64,000 nt of DNA from Edaphocola aurantiacus (GCF_019797745.1 NZ_VOSI01000001.1:618928-682927), one strand, 5' to 3'. Counted from the stretch's first letter, positions 25,331 to 33,680 are shown. Numbers and translations: made by a program. Notes: generated from the sequence alone by a model not told the origin.

Positions 25331-26437
25331 TTATTTGAAATCGTTGGAGTGTGCTGGTCCAGGAATGCGGTCCAGGTGTACACTTGGTTTGTTCACCTCA
25401 CTTACACTATGTATATCCAGTGTATACTTAGGTTCCTGTCCGATCACTTTATCAATCAGCTTCTCTGCTTTACCGGCAGTACCTTCAGTACCGGCATAGT
25501 GCCCTTGTGATATTACAGAGTGGCGGTTGATATTAGTAGGCCCTTCGATCACCCAGTCTTTGGTATCTTTCTTGTCAAAACGACATTCATTACAGATCCA
25601 GCCGGTCTTACCATTGCTGGCTGTAGCCACTTCACCCCATTCGTCTTTACGTGCCGTTACACGGTATACTTCATCGCCACGCATCCATAAACGTACTTCA
25701 CCACAACAATTAGGGTTGCTACAGTTACGGTGTGCATCTAAAGGCTTGGTAAACCATACACGGTTTTTAAAACGGAATGTTTTATCGGTCAGTGCTCCTA
25801 CCGGACATACGTCAATAACGTTACCGATAAATTCATTGTCCAGCGAGTTTTTGATACAGGTACTGATACGGGAATGCTCTCCGCGATCCAGTACACCATG
25901 CTCTCTTCTTTCTGTCAGTTGCTCGGCAGTATACACACAACGGTAGCACAGGATACAACGGTTCATGTGCAATTGTATATACGGACCAATATCTTCCGGA
26001 GCAAAGGTACGGCGCGGGAATTCGGTACGGGTACCTTCCTTGCCATGCTCATATCCCAGATCCTGCAGGTCACACTCACCTGCCTGGTCACACACCGGAC
26101 AATCCAGCGGGTGGTTCAGCAGTAAGAATTCTGTAACGCCTGCACGGGCATCGGGTACTTTTTCAGAAGTAATATTTTTCACCTCCATCCCGTCCATTAC
26201 GGTAGTACGGCAGCTGGCGACCAGTTTAGGCATCGGGCGGGGATCTTTTTCAGAACCCTTACTTACCTCTACCAGGCAGGTACGGCATTTACCACCGCTA
26301 CCTTCCAGTTTGCTGTAATAACACATAGTCGGTGGTGCTACTGCTCCCCCAACCTTACGTGCTGCTTCCAGAATGGTTGTTCCGGGAGCCACCTCTACGG
26401 TGATGTTGTCTATTGTTACTTTAAAATTTTCTGACAT
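25331..26437 (-). CDS. nuoG: NADH-quinone oxidoreductase subunit G, short form
   Basis: A 368-residue protein holding only the N-terminal part of NuoG. The 2Fe-2S ferredoxin domain (CYYSKLEGSGGKCRTCLVEV) is followed by the His/Cys-ligated cluster region (HPLDCPVCDQAGECDLQDLG), the 4Fe-4S site (MNRCILCYRCV with a distal DVCPVGALT) and a stub of the next Fe-S domain (CSNPNCCGE, WICNECRFD). The large molybdopterin-oxidoreductase-like domain of the roughly 700-900 residue E. coli or Thermus protein is absent. Short NuoG proteins are known in Bacteroidota, so this is not a frameshift: the frame closes cleanly and nuoH follows 39 bases later. All electron-transfer clusters leading to NuoI appear to be kept. 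Confidence 0.9.
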   Translation of the reverse strand: MSENFKVTIDNITVEVAPGTTILEAARKVGGAVAPPTMCYYSKLEGSGGKCRTCLVEVSKGSEKDPRPMPKLVASCRTTVMDGMEVKNITSEKVPDARAGVTEFLLLNHPLDCPVCDQAGECDLQDLGYEHGKEGTRTEFPRRTFAPEDIGPYIQLHMNRCILCYRCVYTAEQLTERREHGVLDRGEHSRISTCIKNSLDNEFIGNVIDVCPVGALTDKTFRFKNRVWFTKPLDAHRNCSNPNCCGEVRLWMRGDEVYRVTARKDEWGEVATASNGKTGWICNECRFDKKDTKDWVIEGPTNINRHSVISQGHYAGTEGTAGKAEKLIDKVIGQEPKYTLDIHSVSEVNKPSVHLDRIPGPAHSNDFK

Positions 26438-26450
26438 GATATATATAAGT

Positions 26451-26472
26451 CAAAAAGTTAAAAGGCAAAATG
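26451..26472 (+). repeat. Left terminal inverted repeat of the IVS-like element
   Basis: CAAAAAGTTAAAAGGCAAAA followed by TG. Its reverse complement matches 26898-26919 at about 17 of 22 positions. Confidence 0.6.
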
Positions 26473-26513
26473 AAAATTAAAAACTTCACATTTCGTCTTT
26501 ACTATAAACTCTT

Positions 26514-26894
26514 CTATTTATTAGCATTTATAATTATTGAAGCGATGATCTTCGAAATCTCATCAGCCTCTGCCACCATCTGGTTAATCTCTTCTTTATT
26601 ACATTCAAAAGTATCTCTTATTAAGCAAAGCCAGTACTTTGTTTCGTTTGCAGACTTCAATGCGACACCCAGATACTTCAGCCAGTCATTTTTGCTTATG
26701 CCTGCTTTACCTTCTATAACATTGGCACCAATAGAAGTGGCTGCCCTGACCAACTGGTCAAATACAGAAGCAAAGACCATATCAAACCTTGCTGTTTTTA
26801 CAAATTCCAATACTGTTCTTGAAAAGTAAAAACATCTTTGCCTGATATTAAATGGCTTTCCTCCTCCTTCCATCACAAACTCTTCAAACTCCAT
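26514..26894 (-). CDS. Four-helix-bundle protein (23S rRNA intervening-sequence protein family)
   Basis: A 126-residue, largely helical protein. The family core is visible: FDQLVRAATSIGANVIEGKAG, KNDWLKYLGVALKSANETKYWL, and a C-terminal helix EINQMVAEADEISKIIASII. This is the S23/IVP family (PF05635-like), first found in intervening sequences of 23S rRNA and now seen scattered as single genes in Bacteroidota, often between inverted repeats. Function is unclear, and nucleic-acid binding has been suggested from the basic surface and from homologues linked to diversity-generating retroelements. It interrupts the nuo operon in the same orientation, so it is probably co-transcribed. It has nothing obvious to do with Complex I. 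Confidence 0.88.
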   Translation of the reverse strand: MEFEEFVMEGGGKPFNIRQRCFYFSRTVLEFVKTARFDMVFASVFDQLVRAATSIGANVIEGKAGISKNDWLKYLGVALKSANETKYWLCLIRDTFECNKEEINQMVAEADEISKIIASIIINANK

Positions 26895-26897
26895 CTG

Positions 26898-26919
26898 CGT
26901 TTTGCTTTTTTACTTTTGA
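26898..26919 (-). repeat. Right terminal inverted repeat of the IVS-like element
   Basis: The minus strand reads TCAAAAGTAAAAAAGCAAAA then CG, matching the left repeat with about five changes. It lies directly next to the nuoF stop codon (26921-26923). Confidence 0.6.
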
Positions 26920-26920
26920 A

Positions 26921-28270
26921 TTATTGTGCTGCCACAATCGTTCTAGGCTCTGCATAATGTGCCAGGCCATAGTTACGGGTTTGTGCCTCTTCCGGATGCA
27001 GTACGTGCCATTCGAACTCATCTCTGAAGTGCCTGATGGCTGCGGCTACCGGCCATGCAGCAGCATCGCCCAGCGGACAAATGGTATTACCCTCGATTCT
27101 GCGCTGGATGTCCCATAACAGATCGATGTCTTCCATTTTACCCTTTCCGTATTCAATGTTTTTCAAAATTTTGTACATCCAGCCGGTTCCTTCACGACAA
27201 GGCGAACATTGTCCGCAACTCTCATGGTTGTAGAAATGAGCCAGGCTCATGGTATGGCGCACCACACACTGATCTTCGTCCAATACAATAAATCCGCCGG
27301 AACCCAACATGGTACCTGTCTGGAAACCACCTTCAGAAAGACTTTCATAGTTCATCAGGCGTTTATTACCATTAGACTCATGTAATAAAAGATTTGCAGG
27401 CAGGATAGGCACGGAAGAACCACCCGGGATACAGGCTTTCAGCTTTTTACCATTCGGGATACCTCCGCAATATTCGTCGCTGTAGATAAACTCTTCTACA
27501 GACAGGTTAAAATCGATTTCGTAAACACCTGGTTTATTCAGGTTACCACAGGCAGAGATCAGCTTGGTACCGGTACTGCGACCAGCACCCAGTTTAGCGT
27601 ATTCATCGCCTCCCATAGTAATGATCGGTCCTACGGCAGCAATGGTTTCAACATTGTTTACCACGGTAGGTCTCATCCATAAACCCTGCACCGCAGGGAA
27701 TGGTGGTTTGATGCGCGGATTACCCCGTTTACCTTCCAGCGATTCGATCAATGCAGTCTCCTCACCACAGATGTAGGCTCCGCCTCCACGTTGTACGTAG
27801 ATCTCACAATCAAATCCTGTGCCTTTAATATTTTTACCCAGCCAGCCGGCTTCTTTTGCTTCTGCAATGGCCTGCTCCAGGATATCCGGAATCCAGGCAT
27901 ATTCACCACGAATGTAAATGTAAGATGTATTAGATCCTAAAGCATAGCTGGAGATAATCATACCCTCGATAAACAGATGGGGCAAGAACTCCATCAGGTA
28001 ACGATCCTTGAATGTTCCCGGTTCAGACTCATCGGCATTACATACCAGGTGACGCGGCACGCCTTCCGGTTTGGCCAGGAAGCTCCATTTCATACCGGTA
28101 GGGAAACCCGCTCCTCCACGGCCACGAAGACCACTCTTCTTCACCTCTTCCACGATCTCGTCCGGAGACATTTTCAATGCCTTCTCCACACTGCTGTACC
28201 CACCGTTTTTACGATAAGTATCATAGTAACGGATACCTTCAATATGTGCTTTTTCTAATAATAATTTCAT
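26921..28270 (-). CDS. nuoF: NADH-quinone oxidoreductase subunit F
   Basis: A 449-residue subunit that binds NADH and FMN and carries cluster N3. The FMN/NADH loop GLRGRGGAGFPTGMKW is at residues 47-65, AYICGEETALIESLEG near 180, and the 4Fe-4S ligands are in ESCGQCSPCREGTGW with a distal Cys in NTICPLGDAAAWP. It is a typical full-length NuoF. It is separated from nuoE by three unrelated genes and from nuoG by an IVS-like element. Confidence 0.96.
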   Translation of the reverse strand: MKLLLEKAHIEGIRYYDTYRKNGGYSSVEKALKMSPDEIVEEVKKSGLRGRGGAGFPTGMKWSFLAKPEGVPRHLVCNADESEPGTFKDRYLMEFLPHLFIEGMIISSYALGSNTSYIYIRGEYAWIPDILEQAIAEAKEAGWLGKNIKGTGFDCEIYVQRGGGAYICGEETALIESLEGKRGNPRIKPPFPAVQGLWMRPTVVNNVETIAAVGPIITMGGDEYAKLGAGRSTGTKLISACGNLNKPGVYEIDFNLSVEEFIYSDEYCGGIPNGKKLKACIPGGSSVPILPANLLLHESNGNKRLMNYESLSEGGFQTGTMLGSGGFIVLDEDQCVVRHTMSLAHFYNHESCGQCSPCREGTGWMYKILKNIEYGKGKMEDIDLLWDIQRRIEGNTICPLGDAAAWPVAAAIRHFRDEFEWHVLHPEEAQTRNYGLAHYAEPRTIVAAQ

Positions 28271-28327
28271 CTTATACAGTTCAAATGTAAAAGCAGGTGT
28301 ATGTATGCACGCCGCTTTCTAATTTAC

Positions 28328-29173
28328 TTAGTCTTTTATTGCTACTGCCTGCCGGCTCCACAATTGCAGCTGCCCGCCAGACTGTTTTTTCCATATTTCC
28401 ATTACGGATAGCGTTACCTCAAAAGGGTATTGTTCATATTGGCCTTCTACTTTTAGTTTGCGCCGCACCCTGATAAAATCCTGCTCTATGTCTTTTTCTT
28501 CTATACTTATCTGATCAATAGACTGGTAACTGACTTTACCGGTTTCCAGGTCATCGATCAGTTCATTTTTGTTCTGTACCCATCCGTTAGAGTGGCCGAT
28601 ACTTGCACTACGGTGCAATAACCGCTCCAGCTTGCTGATATCTTTGTGCACTAAAGCACTATCCAGGCTGGCAAAATAACGGGGCGGATAAACCGCAGTT
28701 TCCTCAATATCTCTTGCTCTTTCAGGAGCCAGATTTACGGCCAAAGCCCTGGCTTCTGCCATCGAAAAGTTCCCGTCTATCTCTACTTCCCCTCCGGCAA
28801 TCTCATTCAGCACCATTGGTGCCATAAGCAGCCGTCCATTCATGAGCACGAGTATTTTCTTACCAATGCTTTCCCGGGTAGCCTTACCGAAAGCCGCTCT
28901 GCCTGCAGGTGTAAGCACCACGCGGACAACAGGTCTTCCTGTGTATTCGGTACTTTCTGCCCGGGTAGTTGCAATGTCCTTATTCGTAACAATTGCACTA
29001 TCGGGATTATAATAAAGAACTTCGTTTGTTTGTTTATCGGTCACATATGTTTTGCCTTTGGGCAAAGCCTTGTAAAAACCAACAATTGCCTTTTGCTGGG
29101 CTGTACCTGTAATTTGCATCAGACAGCATAACAACAGCAGGCAGCCGAACAGGCTATTTGTCTTTTTGCTCAT
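28328..29173 (-). CDS. Secreted SecD-P1-head-like / NTF2-like two-domain protein
   Basis: About 281 residues from the ATG at 29173 (an upstream in-frame ATG at 29209 would place 12 residues before a good signal peptide, so I prefer the later one). The signal peptide is followed by a domain of about 100 residues that looks like the P1 head of SecD: VVRVVLTPAGRAAFGKATRE, KKILVLMNGRLLMAPMVLNE and GGEVEIDGNFSMAEARALAV. The C-terminal 110 residues look like an NTF2/SnoaL (DUF4440) domain with SASIGHSNGWVQNKNELIDD. The transmembrane part of SecD is absent. Its start overlaps the stop of the VOC gene by 20 bases, so both are in one transcript within the nuo operon. Function unknown. Confidence 0.72.
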   Translation of the reverse strand: MSKKTNSLFGCLLLLCCLMQITGTAQQKAIVGFYKALPKGKTYVTDKQTNEVLYYNPDSAIVTNKDIATTRAESTEYTGRPVVRVVLTPAGRAAFGKATRESIGKKILVLMNGRLLMAPMVLNEIAGGEVEIDGNFSMAEARALAVNLAPERARDIEETAVYPPRYFASLDSALVHKDISKLERLLHRSASIGHSNGWVQNKNELIDDLETGKVSYQSIDQISIEEKDIEQDFIRVRRKLKVEGQYEQYPFEVTLSVMEIWKKQSGGQLQLWSRQAVAIKD

Positions 29174-29576
29174 AATCATGGTTGAACATCCAGTTGATGC
29201 CGAAAGCATCGGTCAGCATACCGAATTTCGCACCCCAGAATGTATCCTGCAATGGCATGGTAATATTAGAACCTTCGCTCATTGCGGCAAATACGCGATC
29301 AATGTCTTCTACTTTTGTAAAGTTCATTGACAGGCTTACGTTCGTACCTTCGATTACCGGAAATTTATCGTCTATTACATCAGAAGCCATAATAGTCAGA
29401 TTGCCTGCTTTCAAAGTCGCGTGCATGATCTTATCACGATTTTCTTCTGTAACCTCCATCGGGCTTTCCCCAAAAGTCTGTGCAAACAGGATCTCCCCGT
29501 TTAATGCTTTTGCATAAAAGTCAAAAGCTGCTTTTGCAGTGCCTTTAAAATTCAGATAAGGTACGATAGCTTCCAT
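29154..29576 (-). CDS. VOC-family protein (PhnB-like)
   Basis: A 140-residue vicinal-oxygen-chelate fold protein of the PhnB/3-demethylubiquinone methyltransferase-like group: VPYLNFKGTAKAAFDFYAKAL at the start, MHATLKAGNLTIMASD in the middle and DTFWGAKFGMLTDAFGINWMF at the end. The usual metal ligands of the fold are partly present (His in MHATL, Glu replaced in the last strand), so a catalytic role is doubtful. It overlaps the SecD-like gene and lies 21 bases downstream of the NlpE-like gene. Confidence 0.85.
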   Translation of the reverse strand: MEAIVPYLNFKGTAKAAFDFYAKALNGEILFAQTFGESPMEVTEENRDKIMHATLKAGNLTIMASDVIDDKFPVIEGTNVSLSMNFTKVEDIDRVFAAMSEGSNITMPLQDTFWGAKFGMLTDAFGINWMFNHDYEQKDK

Positions 29577-29597
29577 AGTATTGTTTGTTTAAGTATT

Positions 29598-30038
29598 TTA
29601 ATGTTGTTTCTTAAATATATAATCTTGTTTACCGTTACCGGTTAATTGCGTTCCGTCTTCTCCCAGTTGACATAACTGGTCTTTACTGATCCGGTACATT
29701 GTTCTTTCACCACCGGCATCGGTCAGTTCAAGGATCTCGTTACGGATCACAAAACTTCCACTGTCTACTGCAGGTACAATCAGATTGGTATCATTTACCG
29801 CTTTGGTACTGATCGCATAACTGTTATCTTCTCTCAGTATAATGCTGGTCAGCATAGCATCACAGGTAGCGCAGGGTAATTGTCCTACATAAGTACCTAC
29901 CAGTGACTCATCCAACATTGGTTTATCAGTAGTCATTGTTTTCCGTTCGGCATGTCCTTCTTTTCCGGATTCCTCATTTCCACACGCAGCAAAAAGGCCC
30001 GAACCGAAGACCAATAATAAGATACAAAGCTTTTTCAT
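29598..30038 (-). CDS. NlpE-like copper-stress lipoprotein
   Basis: A 146-residue lipoprotein (lipobox LFAACGN, Cys at about residue 19). The NlpE N-terminal domain is recognised by GTYVGQLPCATCDAMLTSIIL with its C-x-x-C, followed by beta strands and a C-terminal YIFKKQH. In E. coli NlpE senses surface contact and copper and signals envelope stress. Here only the N-terminal domain is present, as is common in Bacteroidota. It lies 18 bases downstream of nuoE in the same orientation and thus seems to be transcribed with Complex I. Confidence 0.85.
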   Translation of the reverse strand: MKKLCILLLVFGSGLFAACGNEESGKEGHAERKTMTTDKPMLDESLVGTYVGQLPCATCDAMLTSIILREDNSYAISTKAVNDTNLIVPAVDSGSFVIRNEILELTDAGGERTMYRISKDQLCQLGEDGTQLTGNGKQDYIFKKQH

Positions 30039-30056
30039 AAGGGTTCAGTTTGTAAT

Positions 30057-30557
30057 TTAGTTCGCAGTAGCCGCTGCCGCACGTAGTTCCTCAATCAGCT
30101 GGTCCACTTTTTCGATCGTAAGATTTTCTTTATAGAATTTACCCAGCTGCATCATTGGTGCATATCCGCAAGCGCCAAGGCACTCTGCAGGCTTCAGGGT
30201 AAACAGTCCGTCCGCGGTAGTCTCACCGGCTTTAATGCCCAGTTTGTTTTTGATATGATCAATGATCTGATCGCTGCCACGCAACATACAAGGTCCGGTC
30301 TGACATACTTCCAGCACATACTTCCCTACCGGTTTCATGTTGAACATGGTATAGAATGTAGCTACCTCGTATACTTCAATCGGTTTGATATCGAGCAGAG
30401 AAGCGACATAGTCCATTACCGGCGCATCCAGCCAACCGCCAAATTCTTCCTGTGCCAGGTGTAATAATGGGATCAGGGCACCTTTTTGCTTTCCTTCCGG
30501 ATAGCGGGCTATGATCTCGTTTACTTTATTTATCTTTTCCGGAGAAAACTGTATCAT
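30057..30557 (-). CDS. nuoE: NADH-quinone oxidoreductase subunit E
   Basis: A 166-residue thioredoxin-like 2Fe-2S subunit (cluster N1a). Ligands are in VCQTGPCMLRG and ECLGACGYAPMM, separated by the usual 35 residues or so. GALIPLLHLAQEEFGGW and EVYEVATFYTMFN are family hallmarks. It lies 46 bases after nuoD and is followed by three non-nuo genes before nuoF. Confidence 0.96.
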   Translation of the reverse strand: MIQFSPEKINKVNEIIARYPEGKQKGALIPLLHLAQEEFGGWLDAPVMDYVASLLDIKPIEVYEVATFYTMFNMKPVGKYVLEVCQTGPCMLRGSDQIIDHIKNKLGIKAGETTADGLFTLKPAECLGACGYAPMMQLGKFYKENLTIEKVDQLIEELRAAAATAN

Positions 30558-30603
30558 TTCTCTAATTTAGTATTATTCTTTTTCTTTTTATATAGCGGAG
30601 CCA

Positions 30604-31818
30604 TTAAGCATCCAGCTCACCGGCAATTACATTGATCGAGCTCAGCGTTACAACAGCATCACTGAACAGTCCGCCGGCAACCATTTCGTTAAATGCCTGG
30701 TAGTAGATAAAGCATGGTCTTCTGAAGTGCAGTCTGTACGGAGTACGACCACCATCACTCACCAGGTAATATCCTAACTCACCATTACCGCCTTCTACCG
30801 AATGGTACACCTCGCCCGGAGGCAGATCGGTTTCACCCATTACAATTTTGAAGTGATAAATCAGTGCTTCCATTTTGGTATACACATCAGCTTTCTCCGG
30901 CAGGTAAAATTCAGGAGCATCAGCATGGAAAATGCTGCTGTCCATTCCTTTCAGTTTATCCAATGCCTGCTGAATGATGCGGTAACTCTCCCACATCTCA
31001 CCATTGCGCACCAGGTAACGATCATATACATCACCGGCACTTCCCACTGGAATTTTAAAATCAAATTCGTTGTAAGAACTGTACGGGCTATGTACACGCA
31101 CGTCATAGTCTACTCCTGCAGCACGCAGGTTAGGACCAGTCATGCTCCAGTTCAGCGCACGCTCTGCACTGATAGGACCTGCGCCGATACAGCGATCCAT
31201 GAAGATACGGTTACGGGTAAGCAGGGTTTCAAACTCTTTCAGCACTGCCGGAAATCCTTCCATGAAATCATGAATTTTTTTCCAGGTATCGTCCGTGAAG
31301 TTGCGCTCAAAGCCTCCGATACGGCCAATATTGGTCGTAAGACGGGAGCCACAGATGCCTTCGTAGATCTCATATATCTTTTCGCGCCATTGGAATACAT
31401 AAGTAAACGGAGTCAAGGCACCGGTATCTACCCCGATTACGGAGTTACATACCAGGTGATCTGCGATACGGGCCAGCTCCATAATGATTACGCGCAGGTA
31501 ATCTACACGCTTAGGCACTTCCAGACCCACCAGTTTTTCGATGGTCATATGCCAACCGAAATTATTGATCGGTGCCGAACAGTAGTTCAGCCGATCGGTA
31601 AGCGGAGTAATCTGACTGTAAGGTCTGCGTTCCGCGATCTTTTCAAATGCGCGGTGGATATACCCTACCGTCATTTCTGTTTTGATCACACGCTCGCCGT
31701 CAATCTCCATTATGTTCTGGAAAATACCATGTGTAGCCGGATGCGTAGGACCAAGGTTAATGGTCGTCGTTTCCTTTTCTACAGAATTTTCCGCAAGTTG
31801 TATATGTTTTTCAACCAT
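30604..31818 (-). CDS. nuoD: NADH-quinone oxidoreductase subunit D
   Basis: A 404-residue 49-kDa-type subunit that forms the quinone site with NuoB. Signatures include NLGPTHPATHGIFQNIMEIDG (quoted as its core GPTHPATHG), GYIHRAFEKIAE, a DRLNYCSAPINNFGW segment and the C-terminal GGLFSDAVVTLSSINVIAGELD with the terminal Asp near the N2 cluster. NuoC and NuoD are separate genes here, unlike the fused NuoCD of E. coli. A 341-codon frame on the other strand is a shadow. Confidence 0.96.
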   Translation of the reverse strand: MVEKHIQLAENSVEKETTTINLGPTHPATHGIFQNIMEIDGERVIKTEMTVGYIHRAFEKIAERRPYSQITPLTDRLNYCSAPINNFGWHMTIEKLVGLEVPKRVDYLRVIIMELARIADHLVCNSVIGVDTGALTPFTYVFQWREKIYEIYEGICGSRLTTNIGRIGGFERNFTDDTWKKIHDFMEGFPAVLKEFETLLTRNRIFMDRCIGAGPISAERALNWSMTGPNLRAAGVDYDVRVHSPYSSYNEFDFKIPVGSAGDVYDRYLVRNGEMWESYRIIQQALDKLKGMDSSIFHADAPEFYLPEKADVYTKMEALIYHFKIVMGETDLPPGEVYHSVEGGNGELGYYLVSDGGRTPYRLHFRRPCFIYYQAFNEMVAGGLFSDAVVTLSSINVIAGELDA

Positions 31819-31901
31819 AAAAGTTGAATTTATTTTTGTTTTAAATCAACATAAAATTAAAGCCGGATCAAGCATGCTGTACTGCATACCTAACCGGGCT
31901 T

Positions 31902-32393
31902 TTATCTACCAAACATTTCATCGTCCTTATCGAGTCTTGTCGGATCTTCCATCTGATATTCCTTGCGCATAGGGAAGTAATCCATCTCATCCACATTGAG
32001 GATACGCTTCAGATTGTGGTGACCGACAAAGTTAATTCCGAAGAAATCGTATGTCTCACGCTCCATCCAGTCTGCACCGGAAAAAACGCTGGTCAGTGAA
32101 TGTGTATCCGGTGCTGCAACAGGTACAAATGCTTTCAGGCGCAGTCTGATATTATCTTTCAGATTGTGCAGGTGCGTAATGATACCCAGTTCTTTACCTT
32201 CTTGTTCCGGGTAGTGAATCCCGGTAATATCGGTCAGAAACTGAAACCCGAGCTCCTGGAACAGGAAGGTCGCGATAGCCAGATTCTGATCGGCAGGAAT
32301 AGTACATTCAAGCATGCCCCATGGTTCTGCCCATTGCAGCGCTGCTCCGGAAAAAGCCTGGTTCAATCGTTCCTGTATGATTTCTTTCGTCAT
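31902..32393 (-). CDS. nuoC: NADH-quinone oxidoreductase subunit C
   Basis: A 163-residue 30-kDa-type subunit. Hallmarks are TDITGIHYPEQ, RLRLKAFVPVAAPDTHSLTSVF and the ERETYDFFGINFVGHHNLKRIL motif (shown by ERETYDFFGI), with DYFPMRKEYQ near the end. It lies 39 bases after nuoB and 83 bases before nuoD. Confidence 0.95.
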   Translation of the reverse strand: MTKEIIQERLNQAFSGAALQWAEPWGMLECTIPADQNLAIATFLFQELGFQFLTDITGIHYPEQEGKELGIITHLHNLKDNIRLRLKAFVPVAAPDTHSLTSVFSGADWMERETYDFFGINFVGHHNLKRILNVDEMDYFPMRKEYQMEDPTRLDKDDEMFGR

Positions 32394-32432
32394 GATAAAT
32401 TATATGCTTCAGCAGCCTGTTGAGGCTAATGA

Positions 32433-32999
32433 TTACTGTATTCCGTATTCGTTTAATAAGGCTTTGTATTGCGGACTGTTTCTGCGTCTCAGGCTTTCAT
32501 TCTTCACAATTTCCTGCAGTTTCATCACACCATCCAGGATACCTTCCGGTCTTGGCGGACAACCTGGTACATAAACATCTACCGGTATGACCTGGTCTAT
32601 ACCCTGCAGTACAGAGTAAGAGTCAAATATACCGCCACTGCTGGCACAGGCCCCGATTGCTATTACCCAGCGCGGTTCTGCCATCTGCAGATACACCTGG
32701 CGCAATATCGGCGCAAGTTTTTTAGAGATGGTACCGGCTACCAGTAACATATCACACTGACGCGGAGTGAAGGCCATACGCTCAGACCCGAAGCGGGCCA
32801 GATCATAGTTAGCACCCATCGTTGCCATAAATTCAATACCACAACAGGAGGTCGCGAATGGCAAAGGCCACATAGAGTTAGCCCTGGCCGCGCCGATCGC
32901 CTTATCAAACATCGTCGTCATAAAGCCTTCGCCCCAATACCCTTCCGGGATCTCGGCAAGCGTTACCTTACTGTTTTCATTATATTGTACTGGTCTCAC
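32433..32999 (-). CDS. nuoB: NADH-quinone oxidoreductase subunit B
   Basis: A 188-residue subunit carrying the terminal cluster N2. The ligands are the tandem Cys in TSCCGIEFMAT, the Cys in GACASSGGIFDSY and the Cys in YVPGCPPRPE. The frame starts with GTG (minus strand of 32997-32999). The next internal ATG would delete conserved residues before WPLPFATSCC, so the GTG is likely the real start. Confidence 0.95.
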   Translation of the reverse strand: MRPVQYNENSKVTLAEIPEGYWGEGFMTTMFDKAIGAARANSMWPLPFATSCCGIEFMATMGANYDLARFGSERMAFTPRQCDMLLVAGTISKKLAPILRQVYLQMAEPRWVIAIGACASSGGIFDSYSVLQGIDQVIPVDVYVPGCPPRPEGILDGVMKLQEIVKNESLRRRNSPQYKALLNEYGIQ

Positions 33000-33051
33000 A
33001 AGACATTAATTTGACAGTTAATTATTGTATGGCACAGCCATAGATCCGTTT

Positions 33052-33444
33052 CTAATCCTCCCACTTAAGGGCACCTTTCTTGATCACATACACAAAGCCG
33101 CAGACAAACAGTGCTACGAACATGAGTACCGCCAGGAAACCTTCTGTACCCAGCTCTCTGAAGTTTACTGCGTAAGGATAGAAGAAAATCACTTCTACAT
33201 CAAACAGCACGAAGAGGATCGCTACAATGAAGTATTTAACCCCCATTGGCTTACGGGCATTACCAATCTGTTCGATACCACTCTCGAAGTTGATGAGCTT
33301 ATCTTTGGTTTTGCGTTTAGGCCCTAACATATGGGTCAGCAACATCAGCAACGATACTACTGCTCCGGCAATAAGCAGCTGAATGAGCACCGGAGCATAG
33401 GATCCGATACCTTCTGTTGATGCAAGCCACAAAAAATTACACAT
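33052..33444 (-). CDS. nuoA: NADH-quinone oxidoreductase subunit A
   Basis: About 130 residues from the ATG at 33444. A GTG 39 bases further upstream is in frame but would give an unusually long N-terminus. Three transmembrane helices surround the conserved loop KDKLINFESGIEQIGNARKP and the segment YFIVAILFVLFDVEVIFFYP, the quinone-site loop of the family. It is the first gene of the operon, with a promoter-like box at 33508-33515. Confidence 0.94.
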   Translation of the reverse strand: MCNFLWLASTEGIGSYAPVLIQLLIAGAVVSLLMLLTHMLGPKRKTKDKLINFESGIEQIGNARKPMGVKYFIVAILFVLFDVEVIFFYPYAVNFRELGTEGFLAVLMFVALFVCGFVYVIKKGALKWED

Positions 33445-33507
33445 ACGTGACAGTTGATTTGAATAAAAAGATTGTTTGTACACTTATTTATGCCGCAAAC
33501 TGACCTA

Positions 33508-33515
33508 CAAAAATA
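33508..33515 (-). promoter_or_regulatory. Candidate promoter of the nuo operon
   Basis: Minus strand reads TATTTTTG, which fits TAnnTTTG. Transcription would start near 33501, about 57 bases before the nuoA ATG. No terminator is seen from here to 17877, so one long transcript of about 15.6 kb is possible. Confidence 0.4.
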
Positions 33516-33658
33516 AGATAAGTGCTATGATTTAACAAGTTTTTTAAAGAACGAATGCCTAAAAAAATACAAAAGCTACAATTTTTTAATGTGAGCCCCA
33601 AAACAAAGTTTGCCGGGACAAACACATATACATTTCACCCATTCATGCAAACAAAAAA

Positions 33659-33680
33659 AGAGAGGCCTTTAAGCCTCTCT
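33659..33680 (-). terminator. Terminator of the TPR protein gene
   Basis: Eight-pair stem AGAGAGGC / GCCTCTCT with a CTTTAA loop. The minus strand continues in seven T. It lies 19 bases after the stop codon at 33699. Confidence 0.85.

Larger units (their letters stand above)
26451..26919 (-). mobile_element. IVS-like element carrying a four-helix-bundle gene, inserted between nuoF and nuoG
   Basis: A gene for a 23S-rRNA-IVS-type four-helix protein is bounded by imperfect inverted repeats of 22 bases (26451-26472 and 26898-26919, about 17 of 22 positions paired, of the form CAAAAAGTTAAAAGGCAAAA). The whole 469-bp unit fits exactly between the nuoG start and the nuoF stop, where other nuo operons have only a short gap. 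No transposase is encoded. Confidence 0.6.

Noticed and set aside
30802-31827. 341-codon frame opposite nuoD
   Set aside because: Exactly antisense to the clear nuoD gene, with unnatural composition rich in His, Phe and Tyr; a shadow.
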